Shown here in pieces: positions 1-7,533 of a DNA stretch of 35,080 bases. This DNA is from an uncultured Burkholderiales bacterium (lineage in GTDB: Bacteria; Pseudomonadota; Gammaproteobacteria; Burkholderiales; Casimicrobiaceae). The stretch is from positions 1-35,080 of the forward strand of contig CALDYQ010000034.1 of assembly GCA_937944385.1 (NCBI GenBank). Reading direction: 5' to 3'. The position numbers were made by a program, and so were the translations under genes. The notes under the pieces are model-generated. The model had not been told where the DNA came from, ran no database searches, and saw only the letters and a list, made by a program, of their open reading frames with translations. The first letter of the stretch is position 1; the number at the start of each line of letters is the position of its first letter.

Positions 1-246
1 GGCCTCGGCCCGGATCTGCGCGAAGGTCTCGCCGGAGCCCTTGTGCGAGATCGCGACCTTGATGCCGGTCTGCTTCGAAAACTCGTTCGCCGCGAGCTGG
101 CACCACTCGATCTGCATCGAGCAGTAGATGTTCAGGTTGCCCGATTGGGCGAAGGCGGCGGGGGCGAATACGCCAGCCGCTAGCGCAGTAAGCGCGGCGG
201 CCGATGCTTTGAACGCACACCGGCGCTCCAGGGAACTTTGGATCAT
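1..246 (-). CDS. ABC transporter substrate-binding protein, iron(III)-type, N-terminal part (runs off window)
   Basis: This is the first 82 codons of a periplasmic solute-binding protein; the rest lies beyond base 1. The ATG at 246 is preceded by an AGAGG Shine-Dalgarno sequence. A signal peptide is visible: basic residues (ERR), then an Ala/Leu-rich stretch ending in AFA, with cleavage predicted around residue 34. The mature protein starts with NLNIYCSMQIEWCQ and continues into SKQTGIKVAISHKGSGETF, which resembles the N-terminal lobe of family 1 extracellular binding proteins that deliver Fe(III) or phosphonates to an ABC importer. The substrate cannot be decided from this fragment. The permease and ATPase, if adjacent, would lie outside the window. 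The family call is good; the substrate is inference. Confidence 0.8.
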   Translation of the reverse strand, partial: MIQSSLERRCAFKASAAALTALAAGVFAPAAFAQSGNLNIYCSMQIEWCQLAANEFSKQTGIKVAISHKGSGETFAQIRAEA

Positions 247-361
247 GGGAACCTCTTTGGGCGATGGAAAGTACGCGGCACGAGCCCGCAATCTGTCCAT
301 GGTGGCGGCTGGGTGTGCGCCTGACAAGCAAAGGTCTGTGACCGGCTGGGGCCGCGCTGCT

Positions 362-1270
362 TCAGCCCGACTTCCGCCGGGGCGCCGGCGCGTTGCGACC
401 CCACTGGGCAAGCCGCTCCTGGATGACGGGCACGAAGCGACGCCCCGCAACGTGACCAAGCTCGATGAACGTGGCCCGCGCCGCGAAATTCGTGCTCGGG
501 ATCCGGGCGACCTCCGGGCGGATCACGATGTCCGCCTGCTCGGATTCGGCCTTGGCCAGCGCGCGCGACATGATCTCGAAACTCTGCATCACCTGTTCGA
601 AGATGCCGGCTGGGTTGGCATCGAGCGGTGCACTGCTCACATCGACGGCAATCACGACGTCGGCACCCGCCTCGCGCGCCACGCGCACAGGCACGGGGCT
701 CACCAACCCGCCGTCGACCAAATCCATGTCGTTGACGCGTGCCGGGATGAAGACCCCGGGGATGCTCGATGAAGCCCGCACCGCGAGCCCAACCGACCCG
801 CGTCGGAGCGTAACGAGGTCGCCCGTCCTGAGCTGCGTCGCCACGGCGACGAACGGCGTAGGCAACTGCTCGATCGGCCGGCCGCGCATGGCAGCGTCGA
901 TGAGACGCTGCAGCGAATCACCCAGCACCAGACCGCGTTTCGAGCCTTCCTGGAAGTCCAGCACCTCGACGTCGCGGGTGCGAAGTGCGATCTCCTCCAT
1001 CTGCGCCGCCGTGAATCCGGCGGCGGCAAATGCCCCAACCAGTGCACCCGCAGAACTGCCCACGATCAGGTCGGGCTTGATGCGCGCTTCTTCGAGCGCC
1101 TTGATCACGCCGATGTGCGCAAAGCCGCGCGCCGCACCGCTACCGAGCACGAGCGCAATCTTCGGGAGACGCGCGGCACCGGCGGGCGAGCCCGTTTTCG
1201 CCCGCGCGCCGGCGACGGCGATTGCGGACAGCGATAGGCCACCTACGAGCAAGTCGCGACGCCTAATCAT
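362..1270 (-). CDS. Patatin-like phospholipase / RssA-like serine hydrolase, exported
   Basis: 302-residue patatin-family protein, predicted to be a lipid acyl hydrolase. The three hallmarks are present: the oxyanion-hole loop GSGAARG (about 43-49), the nucleophile elbow GSSAG with Ser73, and the catalytic-dyad Asp186 in VDGG. The N-terminus begins MIRRRDLLVGG followed by a hydrophobic stretch to about residue 24, which looks like a twin-arginine or ordinary signal sequence, so the enzyme probably acts in the periplasm. Its ATG overlaps the stop codon of the upstream OmpA-like lipoprotein gene (ATGA), indicating translational coupling and a shared cell-envelope role. The substrate is unknown. 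The reading frame stays open far upstream, but that extension has no homology and the internal ATG fits both the export signal and the coupling. Confidence 0.9.
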   Translation of the reverse strand: MIRRRDLLVGGLSLSAIAVAGARAKTGSPAGAARLPKIALVLGSGAARGFAHIGVIKALEEARIKPDLIVGSSAGALVGAFAAAGFTAAQMEEIALRTRDVEVLDFQEGSKRGLVLGDSLQRLIDAAMRGRPIEQLPTPFVAVATQLRTGDLVTLRRGSVGLAVRASSSIPGVFIPARVNDMDLVDGGLVSPVPVRVAREAGADVVIAVDVSSAPLDANPAGIFEQVMQSFEIMSRALAKAESEQADIVIRPEVARIPSTNFAARATFIELGHVAGRRFVPVIQERLAQWGRNAPAPRRKSG

Positions 1271-1893
1271 TTGCCCCCCCGTCCAGCCTCGAGGATCGTC
1301 CGGATGCGCGCCACGGCATCTTCGAAGGCACCGGCCGGCTCGCCCGCCGTGATCGTCTCCACCTTCTCGTCGAGCACGATGACCTCGGTGCGCCGGTTCA
1401 GGCGCCGACCCGCTTCCAGATCGTTTGGTGCTACCGGCCGCTGGAACCAGAAGCCCTGGCGCGTCATGCGCTCGGACGGCACGCCGCGGTTCGCCAGCGC
1501 GCGCGCCACGGTCTCGGCGCGCTGCTCGGAGAGGCGCCGGTTGAGCTCTGTCGGGCCCTGGTTGTCGGTGTGACCTTCGACTGAAATCCGCTTGGTCGTC
1601 TTCGTCTTGAGCAGATGAGCGATACGGTCGAGGTAGGCGCCGCTCTCGCGCTCGTTCAGGTCGGCCTTGCCAACCTCGAAGAGTACGGTATCGGGCAGAA
1701 CGAACTGAACGCCGCGATCGATCTGCGCGATGGGCAGGCGTACCGGCGGTTGCGCCACGGCGGGCGCCGGCGCAGCGGGTTTGGGCTCGGTCGTGGCACA
1801 ACCGGATGCGAGGATCGACGAGAGGACAACGAGCGCGATGGCAGGGGCGAAGAGACGGCGGCGCGCGCGGTGTGGTGTGTGAATCGGGGGCAT
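1267..1893 (-). CDS. OmpA-family peptidoglycan-binding lipoprotein
   Basis: 208-residue protein with an N-terminal lipoprotein signal: basic residues (HRARRR), a hydrophobic core, and a lipobox LASGC near residue 29. After a Pro/Ala-rich linker comes an OmpA C-terminal domain (about residues 60-165) with the diagnostic region EGHTDNQGPTELNRRLSEQRAE, which in this family binds diaminopimelate-containing peptidoglycan. It is therefore predicted to be a membrane-anchored lipoprotein tethered to the cell wall. The ATG at 1893 was chosen because it gives a correctly placed lipobox; no strong Shine-Dalgarno is visible, and a longer in-frame extension (to 2013) would bury the signal peptide. It is co-transcribed with the patatin-like gene through an ATGA overlap. 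Confidence 0.88.
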   Translation of the reverse strand: MPPIHTPHRARRRLFAPAIALVVLSSILASGCATTEPKPAAPAPAVAQPPVRLPIAQIDRGVQFVLPDTVLFEVGKADLNERESGAYLDRIAHLLKTKTTKRISVEGHTDNQGPTELNRRLSEQRAETVARALANRGVPSERMTRQGFWFQRPVAPNDLEAGRRLNRRTEVIVLDEKVETITAGEPAGAFEDAVARIRTILEAGRGGK

Positions 1894-1937
1894 GGGGGTG
1901 TCGGTTTGGCAGGATGATCGAGGCCGGACGGTCGCGA

Positions 1938-1943
1938 ATGCTA
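1938..1943 (-). promoter_or_regulatory. Possible -10 box (TAGCAT) for the ompA-like/patatin operon
   Basis: Read on the minus strand, TAGCAT lies about 45 nt before the ATG at 1893. It matches the TAnnnT -10-like boxes seen upstream of several other genes in this window. No convincing -35 element was found, so the call is tentative. Confidence 0.3.
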
Positions 1944-2011
1944 GGTCGGTATTGGTGGTCGGCGACGCCCTCGCGCAAAGTTCGGACGACTCCGGGCGTG
2001 GGGCCGTGTTC

Positions 2012-2033
2012 AAACCGGGATCGCGATCGGTTT
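2012..2033. repeat. Interrupted palindrome between guaC and the ompA-like gene
   Basis: AAACCG, two extra G bases, the self-complementary core ATCGCGAT, then CGGTTT. Apart from the GG bulge the element is fully self-complementary. It has no T-run on either side, so it is not a clear terminator; it could be a protein-binding site or an RNA processing hairpin downstream of guaC. Confidence 0.5.
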
Positions 2034-2071
2034 CCCCGGCACCGAGGCAGCCGATCGTTGCAACCCATGCC

Positions 2072-3121
2072 TCAGTCCGCCCGACCGTAGACCTCGTTGA
2101 TCTGTTGCGTCACGCGCACGAAGGTCGTGCACTTGGAGAGGTCCTTGAGCTTTCGCGCGCCAACGTAGGTGCAGGTGGAGCGGAGCCCGCCCAGGATGTC
2201 CTGCACCGTGTTCTCCACCGGCCCGCGGGCGGGCAGGAGCACTTCCTTGCCTTCGCTCGCGCGGTACTTTGCGACACCGCCGGCGTATTTCTTCATCGCC
2301 ACATCGCTCGACATGCCGTAGAAGCGACGGTACGTCCGGCCGTCGCGCTCGACGATCTCGCCGCCGGATTCGTCGTGCGCCGCAAGCATGCCGCCGAGCA
2401 TGACGAAGTCTGCCCCACCACCGAAGGCCTTGGCCACGTCTCCCGGCACCGTGCAGCCGCCGTCGCCACAGATGTGCCCACCCAGGCCGTGGGCGGCATC
2501 GGCGCACTCGATGATCGCCGAGAGCTGCGGGTAGCCCACACCGGTCATCTTGCGCGTGGTGCACACGCTGCCCGGCCCGATGCCGACCTTGACGATGTCG
2601 GCGCCGGCGAGGATGAGTGCCTCGGTGACGTCTGCGGTCACCACGTTGCCGGCCATGATCGTGAGCGTGGGAAATTCATCGCGAAAGCGGCGGACGAAAT
2701 CGATGAAGGTCTCGGTGTAGCCATTGGCCACATCGATGCAGACGAACTCGATCGCCTCGCCCGTGGCACGGCGCACGGCACGGAATTTCTCGAGGTCCGG
2801 CTCGAGGATGCCGAGGGAATAGAACGCCAAACGGTGCGCCTCGCGGTTCGCATCCGAAAAGAAGCGCACGTAGTCCTCGACCGCGTAGTGCTTGTGCAGC
2901 GCCGTGTGCAGGTGGTGTCGAGCCAATGCGGCCGACATCTCGAACGTGCCGACCGTGTCCATGTTCGCCGCCACGATCGGCACGCTCGTGCTCGTGCGCC
3001 CGGAGTGGCGGTAGCGGTATTCGCGCAGCAGCTCGACGTTGGCCCGCGAGCCGAGCGTGGAACGCTTGGGGCGAAAGAGCACGTCCTTGAAATCGAGCTT
3101 GAGGTCTTCTTCGATGCGCAT
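2072..3121 (-). CDS. guaC: GMP reductase
   Basis: 349-residue (beta/alpha)8-barrel enzyme of the IMPDH/GMPR family, converting GMP plus NADPH to IMP plus ammonia in purine salvage. The catalytic-loop motif [20 protein letters not shown] is intact, with Cys187 as the thioimidate nucleophile. The length matches Escherichia coli GuaC (347 residues), and the CBS domains typical of IMP dehydrogenase are absent, which separates the two enzymes. The GGDGG-like phosphate site reads [27 protein letters not shown]. The ATG at 3121 follows an AGGA Shine-Dalgarno with about 7 nt spacing and gives the family-standard N-terminus ([21 protein letters not shown]). Its leader carries a terminator-like hairpin and a competing hairpin (separate entries), suggesting transcription attenuation. 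Confidence 0.97.
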   Translation of the reverse strand: MRIEEDLKLDFKDVLFRPKRSTLGSRANVELLREYRYRHSGRTSTSVPIVAANMDTVGTFEMSAALARHHLHTALHKHYAVEDYVRFFSDANREAHRLAFYSLGILEPDLEKFRAVRRATGEAIEFVCIDVANGYTETFIDFVRRFRDEFPTLTIMAGNVVTADVTEALILAGADIVKVGIGPGSVCTTRKMTGVGYPQLSAIIECADAAHGLGGHICGDGGCTVPGDVAKAFGGGADFVMLGGMLAAHDESGGEIVERDGRTYRRFYGMSSDVAMKKYAGGVAKYRASEGKEVLLPARGPVENTVQDILGGLRSTCTYVGARKLKDLSKCTTFVRVTQQINEVYGRAD

Positions 3122-3151
3122 GCGTTGGTCCTGCCCGAAAAGTGATGGACG

Positions 3152-3199
3152 AAAAAAAGCGAGAGGTGCGGCCGGATTCAACCTGTCGCAACCTCTCGC
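3152..3199 (-). terminator. Rho-independent terminator hairpin inside the guaC leader (attenuator candidate)
   Basis: On the minus strand GCGAGAGGT (3199-3191) pairs perfectly with ACCTCTCGC (3167-3159) across a 23-nt loop, followed at once by seven T residues (3158-3152). A near-copy of the 5' arm, GCGACAGGT (3189-3181), could serve as an alternative partner with one mismatch. No minus-strand gene lies upstream, so this is not the end of another operon: it sits 30 nt before the guaC start, downstream of a -10-like box, as an attenuator would. Confidence 0.72.
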
Positions 3200-3206
3200 G
3201 GGTTGC
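3188..3206 (-). promoter_or_regulatory. Candidate antiterminator hairpin in the guaC leader
   Basis: On the minus strand GCAACC pairs with GGTTGC around the 7-nt loop CGCGAGA. The 3' half of this hairpin and its loop contain the 5' arm of the guaC terminator, so the two structures cannot form together. It would be the first structure to form, because the inferred transcription start is at about 3204-3206. No known aptamer family was recognised. Confidence 0.5.
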
Positions 3207-3211
3207 AGGGG

Positions 3212-3217
3212 ATTCTA
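3212..3217 (-). promoter_or_regulatory. -10-like box (TAGAAT) of the guaC promoter
   Basis: TAGAAT on the minus strand matches five of six positions of the consensus -10. Transcription would begin near 3205, giving a leader of about 84 nt that starts with the antiterminator-like hairpin. The -35 region is poor. Confidence 0.5.
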
Positions 3218-3240
3218 GGCAGCGGCCGCGCCGGTCTCGA

Positions 3241-3246
3241 TAGACT
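3241..3246 (+). promoter_or_regulatory. -10-like box (TAGACT) of the DUF2891-rmuC-ligase operon
   Basis: TAGACT ends 7 nt before the ATG at 3254, so the transcript would begin at or next to the start codon (leaderless). It is divergent from the guaC promoter 24 bp away. The same spacing recurs at apbC, uvrD, argA and the ATP-grasp gene. Confidence 0.42.
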
Positions 3247-3253
3247 CGGATTC

Positions 3254-4327
3254 ATGTCCGAAAAAAGCGCTCTCCCCGCCGCTGCCATCGCGCCCGGCAA
3301 CGCCGACCTCGCCCGTGTCGCGCTGGCCCATGTCGCGCGGCCATTTCCGTTTCAGTTCACCCATCTCGTGGCCGATGAATCGGAAGGCCACGATCTCGAT
3401 CCGCAGCGACTGCACCCGGTCTTCGGTGGCAGCTACGACTGGCACTCCTCGGTGCACATGCACTGGTCGCTCGCGCGCCTGCTCAACCGTGCGGGCGCCG
3501 GGGTGTCTCCCGACGTTGCGCCCCTCGCACCCGAAATCGTCCAGCGCTTCGACCAGGCCTTCACGCCCGAGCACGTCGGGCGCGAGCTGGCCTATGTTGC
3601 GCGACCGGCGGCGGCGCACTGGGAGCGCCCCTACGGCTGGGCCTGGCTGCTCAAGCTCTATGCAGAACTCGCCGTCTGCGTCCATCCGAACGCGCACGCC
3701 TGGCGCAGCGCGCTCGCGCCGCTCGCTGACCTGCTGGCCGATCGGCTCTACGACTACCTCGGGCGGCTGCCGCATCCGGTGCGTCACGGCGTGCATGGCA
3801 ACACGGCCTTTGCGATGATCCTCGCGCTCCAGTTCGCGAACACCGTGGGGGATGCCGAGTTCGCCGCGCACCTGCGCGAGCGGGCGGGCGTGTTTTTTGG
3901 CGACGACCGGGACTATCGGCTCGCTTTTGATCGCTCGGGGGAGGACTTTCTCTCGCCCGCGCTGACCGAGGCGCTGCTCATGTCGTTCGCCCTGCCGCGG
4001 GCCGAATTTCTCGATTGGTTCGGGGGTTTTCTGCCGGAGGTCGCAGACGCGAATCACCCGTTCTTCGCGCCGGTTTCGGTGGGCGCAGCCAACGAGACCG
4101 ACGCCCGCATCGCACACCTTCACGGGTTGAATCTCTCGCGCACCTGGGCGCTTCGTGGTCTCATGCAGCAGCTCACACCCGGAGAAGATCCCCGCTGGCA
4201 GCGCTTTGGCGAGGCGGCGGGCGCGGCGCTCGCGGTGGCTGCCCCGGCCGTGGTCGGCGGCGACGATGTGAGCACCCACTGGCTCGTCTCGTTCTGGCTC
4301 CTCGCCGAGACGGAGTGGTCGGTATGA
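3254..4327 (+). CDS. DUF2891 family protein
   Basis: 357-residue soluble protein of the DUF2891 family, biochemical function unknown. Recognisable conserved segments are HPVFGGSYDWHSSVHMHW (about residues 57-74), ERPYGWAWLLKLYAEL (about 123-138), and a C-terminal HLHGLNLSRTWALRGL. The many His, Trp and aromatic residues in helix-rich segments suggest an alpha/alpha barrel with a polar pocket; that fold is inference. The ATG at 3254 was chosen over an in-frame upstream start because the conserved region begins shortly after it and a -10-like box lies 7 nt upstream. It is the first gene of a tightly packed operon: its stop overlaps the rmuC start (ATGA). Confidence 0.85.
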   Translation: MSEKSALPAAAIAPGNADLARVALAHVARPFPFQFTHLVADESEGHDLDPQRLHPVFGGSYDWHSSVHMHWSLARLLNRAGAGVSPDVAPLAPEIVQRFDQAFTPEHVGRELAYVARPAAAHWERPYGWAWLLKLYAELAVCVHPNAHAWRSALAPLADLLADRLYDYLGRLPHPVRHGVHGNTAFAMILALQFANTVGDAEFAAHLRERAGVFFGDDRDYRLAFDRSGEDFLSPALTEALLMSFALPRAEFLDWFGGFLPEVADANHPFFAPVSVGAANETDARIAHLHGLNLSRTWALRGLMQQLTPGEDPRWQRFGEAAGAALAVAAPAVVGGDDVSTHWLVSFWLLAETEWSV

Positions 4328-5694
4328 GCCTGATCGAAGGGCTGCTCGTCGCCATCGGGCTCGGACTCGTTTCGCTCATCCTGCTCGTGCTCTGGTCGAC
4401 GGGCCGGCTGAAGCGCGGCCTCGCGCAGGAGTTCTTGGGTACGTTCGAGGCGAAGCACCGCGCGATCACCGCGGATGTCGGGGCGCTCGTCAGTCAGGCG
4501 AGTGAGCGCATGGGGCGCGATCTCGCCCAGGTGGGGGCGAACACGCAGGGCGTCGTGCAGCGGCTCCAGGTCGACGTGGTGCATCACCTTTCGCAGCAGA
4601 CCGAGGCCTCGCTCAGGCAACTGGCCGAACTGCAGCAGGCGCTCACTGCGCGGCAGGACGCGCTCCGCCGCGATGTGCTCGAAGGCATGCTCTCGCGGCT
4701 CGCCGAGCAGACACGGGCCAATCAGGAACTGCTGCAGAACACGCTGCGCTCGATGGCCGGGCAGTTGCGTGAGCAGGCCGAGACGATGACCCGAAGCGTC
4801 GATGCGCGGCTCGAGCAGATCTCCGGCCGGGTCGACGAGCGGCTCGACCAGGGCTTTCAGAAGACGCACGAGACTTTCGCCAACGTCATGGCGCGACTGG
4901 CCGTCATCGACGAGGCGCAAAAGAAGATCGAGGGCCTGACGAGCAACGTCGTCTCACTGCAGCAGGTGCTCTCGGACCGCTCGGCGCGCGGCGCCTTTGG
5001 TGAGGTGCAGCTCGAGGCGCTCGTGCGCGATACGCTGCCGCCGGCGGTCTATGCCTTTCAGGCGCCGGTTGGCGAGGGGCGTGAGCGGGCCGACTGTGTG
5101 CTGACCATGCCTGATGGCGGAACGAAGCTCGCGATCGATTCGAAGTTCCCGCTGTCGAACTATCGCCGCGCAATCGATGCGACGCTACCCGAGGCCGAGC
5201 GACAGGCGGCACGCAAACAGTTCGTCACCGATGTGAAGAAGCATCTGCATGACATTGCGGACAAGTACATCCAACCCGCGGCGGGCGCGGACTCGGCCGT
5301 GATGTTCGTCCCATCGGAGGCGGTGTTCGCCGAAATCGTCGCCCGGCACCCCGAGGTCATCGAGCAGGCGCAGCGTGAGCGGGTGTGGATCACCTCGCCC
5401 ACGACCCTCATGGCGGTGCTGCACAGCGTGCGGGCCGTGCTTCGGGACGCCGAGACGCGCCGCCAAGCCGCGGTCATCAAGACCGAGCTCGACAAGCTGG
5501 CCAAGGACTTCGGACGCTTCCAGGAGCGCATGGACAAGCTCGCACAGCACATCAAGCAAGCGCATGACGACGTCGATCAAGTCGCAATCTCTGCGCGCAA
5601 GATCAGCGGCCGCTTCGAGCGCATTCAGGCGGTCGAGGTGCCTGCGTCCCCGGCCGCAGGCGTGCCGCTGCCCGCCCCCGAGCGCGATGTTTGA
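4324..5694 (+). CDS. rmuC: DNA recombination protein RmuC
   Basis: 456-residue RmuC homologue. One membrane segment (about residues 5-25, SLIEGLLVAIGLGLVSLILLVL) is followed by a long Gln/Arg/Glu-rich coiled coil (about 30-215) and the conserved RmuC domain (about 215-420). That domain contains SARGAFGEVQLEALVRDTLPP, the segment KLAIDSKFPLSNYRRAID with the nuclease-like DSKFP motif, and MFVPSEAVFAEIV. In E. coli RmuC limits recombination at small inverted repeats; a nuclease activity is suspected from the fold. The ATG overlaps the DUF2891 stop, and the 3' end overlaps mtfA by 8 bp. Location next to a DNA ligase and an exonuclease supports a DNA-repair role. Confidence 0.96.
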   Translation: MSLIEGLLVAIGLGLVSLILLVLWSTGRLKRGLAQEFLGTFEAKHRAITADVGALVSQASERMGRDLAQVGANTQGVVQRLQVDVVHHLSQQTEASLRQLAELQQALTARQDALRRDVLEGMLSRLAEQTRANQELLQNTLRSMAGQLREQAETMTRSVDARLEQISGRVDERLDQGFQKTHETFANVMARLAVIDEAQKKIEGLTSNVVSLQQVLSDRSARGAFGEVQLEALVRDTLPPAVYAFQAPVGEGRERADCVLTMPDGGTKLAIDSKFPLSNYRRAIDATLPEAERQAARKQFVTDVKKHLHDIADKYIQPAAGADSAVMFVPSEAVFAEIVARHPEVIEQAQRERVWITSPTTLMAVLHSVRAVLRDAETRRQAAVIKTELDKLAKDFGRFQERMDKLAQHIKQAHDDVDQVAISARKISGRFERIQAVEVPASPAAGVPLPAPERDV

Positions 5695-6499
5695 ATGGCT
5701 CGCGCGGCGGCGGCGCGAACGGGCGCTCGCTAGGCATGCGTTACCGGAGGATGACTGGCAGCGCGCGCTCGACTGTCTGCCGTTCATCTCGCACTACGAC
5801 CAGGCGCTGCTCGAGCGCCTGCGTGAACTCGCGACACTCTTCCTCGTCGAGAAGAGCGTGGTGAGCGGCGCAACCGATGGCGCGCACAGCCTCGAAGTGA
5901 CGCCCTTCATGCGCGTTCTGGTCGCTGCCCAGGCCGCGCTGCTCCTGATCGGGCGCGGTGAGACGGTCGCCGAGGCGATGACCGAATACGACGGCTTCGA
6001 GAACGTCGTCATCCATCCGGACGACTTCCCGCGGACCTATGACTACGAGGACGAGGACGGCGTGGTGCATCAGCTTCACGAACCGATTGCCGGGGAGAGC
6101 TGGGACGGCGGCCCGGTGCTGCTCTCGTGGCCTGCGGTGGAGGCGGGGTATGCCGAGTCCGGCATGGCACTGGTGATCCACGAATTCGCCCACAAGATCG
6201 ATCTCAACGATGGGCTGATCGACGGCATTCCGCCGCTCACGGGTGCTCCACGCGAACGCTTCGCCCGCGTGATCGAGGCGGCCTATACGGATTTCGTCGC
6301 GCGTGTCGAACGCGGTGAGGACACCGCAATCGACCCCTATGCGGCGGAACTCGTCGAGGAGTTCTTCGCGGTGAGTTGTGAAGTCTTTTTCGCCGAGCCC
6401 GAGCTTCTCGCGCGAGAGTACCCGGACTACTTTGGCGAGCTGCGCGCTTGGTTTCAGGTGGACCCGATCGCAGGGCGGCGATGGCAGCCGATGACCTGA
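5687..6499 (+). CDS. mtfA: MtfA-like zinc-dependent peptidase (M90)
   Basis: 270-residue protein close in length to E. coli MtfA (265). The zinc-binding HEXXH motif reads HEFAHKID (residues 165-172), and a downstream Glu-rich helix (ELVEEFFAVSCEVFF) supplies the probable third ligand. In E. coli MtfA is an aminopeptidase that also binds and inactivates the Mlc repressor of glucose uptake; whether Mlc control applies here is unknown. The start at 5687 lies inside the end of rmuC (8-bp overlap), and the C-terminus overlaps the next gene by 19 bp, so the gene is translationally embedded in the operon. Confidence 0.93.
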   Translation: MFEWLARRRRERALARHALPEDDWQRALDCLPFISHYDQALLERLRELATLFLVEKSVVSGATDGAHSLEVTPFMRVLVAAQAALLLIGRGETVAEAMTEYDGFENVVIHPDDFPRTYDYEDEDGVVHQLHEPIAGESWDGGPVLLSWPAVEAGYAESGMALVIHEFAHKIDLNDGLIDGIPPLTGAPRERFARVIEAAYTDFVARVERGEDTAIDPYAAELVEEFFAVSCEVFFAEPELLAREYPDYFGELRAWFQVDPIAGRRWQPMT

Positions 6500-7533
6500 T
6501 CGTCCTTCGGCCCGAGGGGCTTTACTGCCCCGCGGGTGATTTGTTCATCGACCCATGGCGGCCGGTCGAGCGCGCGGTCATCACGCATGCGCACGCCGAC
6601 CATGCCCGGCGCGGACACGCGCGTTACCTCGCCACGCGGGCCGGGGAGAACGTGCTTCGCGCGCGGCTAGGGGACATCACGCTCGAGACGCTCGACTACG
6701 GTGAGCGCCTGCGCATCGGTGAGGCTACGGTGTCGCTCCATCCGGCGGGTCATGTGCTCGGCTCGGCCCAGGTACGCATCGAGCATCGCGGGCAGGTCTG
6801 GGTCGCGAGCGGCGACTACAAGATCGCGCCGGATGCGACCTGCGCCGCCTTCGAGCCCGTGCGCGCCCATGTGTTCGTGACCGAGAGCACGTTCGGCCTG
6901 CCCGTCTACCGCTGGCCGGCGCCCGAGGCGGTGTTCGCCGAGATCAACGCCTGGTGGCGCACGAACGCCGAGGCGGGCCGCGCGAGCGTCATCGCCTGCT
7001 ATGCCTTTGGCAAGGCGCAGCGGATTCTCGCCGGGGTGGACGCCTCGATTGGCCCGATCGTCGTGCATGGTGCGGTGGCCACACTCGACCGCGCGTATGC
7101 GGCGAGCGGAGTCGCGTTGCCGGCGACTCACCTCGCGACCGAGATCGAGCGCGGAGCGCTCGGCCACGCGCTCGTGATCGCCCCGCCCGCGGCGACGTCG
7201 GCCACCTGGATACGCCGCTTCACGACGCGCGCCGGGCCGCCCGAGATCGCCTTCGCGAGCGGCTGGATGCGCCTGCGCGGTGCGCGCCGTCGCGGCGGCT
7301 ACGACCGCGGCTTCGTGCTCTCGGACCATGCGGACTGGCCCGGCCTGCTGAGCGCGATCGAGGCTACAGGCGCCGAGCGCGTGATCGTCACCCATGGTTA
7401 CGAGGCGCCGCTTCGGCGCTATCTCGAGGAGCGCGGCCTGCAAAGCGGACGCTTTGAGACGCAGTTTGGCGGCAGCGAGGAAGAGGCCGCTGAGGGGGAG
7501 GCGCTCGACCATTCGGCCGAGGTTTCGCCGTGA
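6481..7533 (+). CDS. Ligase-associated DNA damage response exonuclease (metallo-beta-lactamase fold)
   Basis: 350-residue beta-CASP-like metallo-beta-lactamase nuclease. The metal-binding motif is HAHADH (residues 36-41), with further ligands in HPAGHVLGSA and SGDYK and a C-terminal SDHADW and THGYE, matching the family usually annotated as the ligase-associated exonuclease (TIGR04122). Such proteins are typically encoded beside an ATP-dependent DNA ligase, as here, and are proposed to process DNA ends before ligation. A good AGGGCGG ribosome binding site precedes the ATG at 6481, which lies in the mtfA 3' end. The stop overlaps the GTG of the ligase (GTGA). The helicase and phosphoesterase partners often found in this module are not in the window. 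Confidence 0.93.
   Translation: MAADDLIVLRPEGLYCPAGDLFIDPWRPVERAVITHAHADHARRGHARYLATRAGENVLRARLGDITLETLDYGERLRIGEATVSLHPAGHVLGSAQVRIEHRGQVWVASGDYKIAPDATCAAFEPVRAHVFVTESTFGLPVYRWPAPEAVFAEINAWWRTNAEAGRASVIACYAFGKAQRILAGVDASIGPIVVHGAVATLDRAYAASGVALPATHLATEIERGALGHALVIAPPAATSATWIRRFTTRAGPPEIAFASGWMRLRGARRRGGYDRGFVLSDHADWPGLLSAIEATGAERVIVTHGYEAPLRRYLEERGLQSGRFETQFGGSEEEAAEGEALDHSAEVSP

Noticed and set aside
1892-3145. Long plus-strand open frame of 417 codons
   Set aside because: It is antisense to guaC, whose protein is unmistakable; such frames are common shadows in GC-rich DNA, and the translation has no domain pattern.
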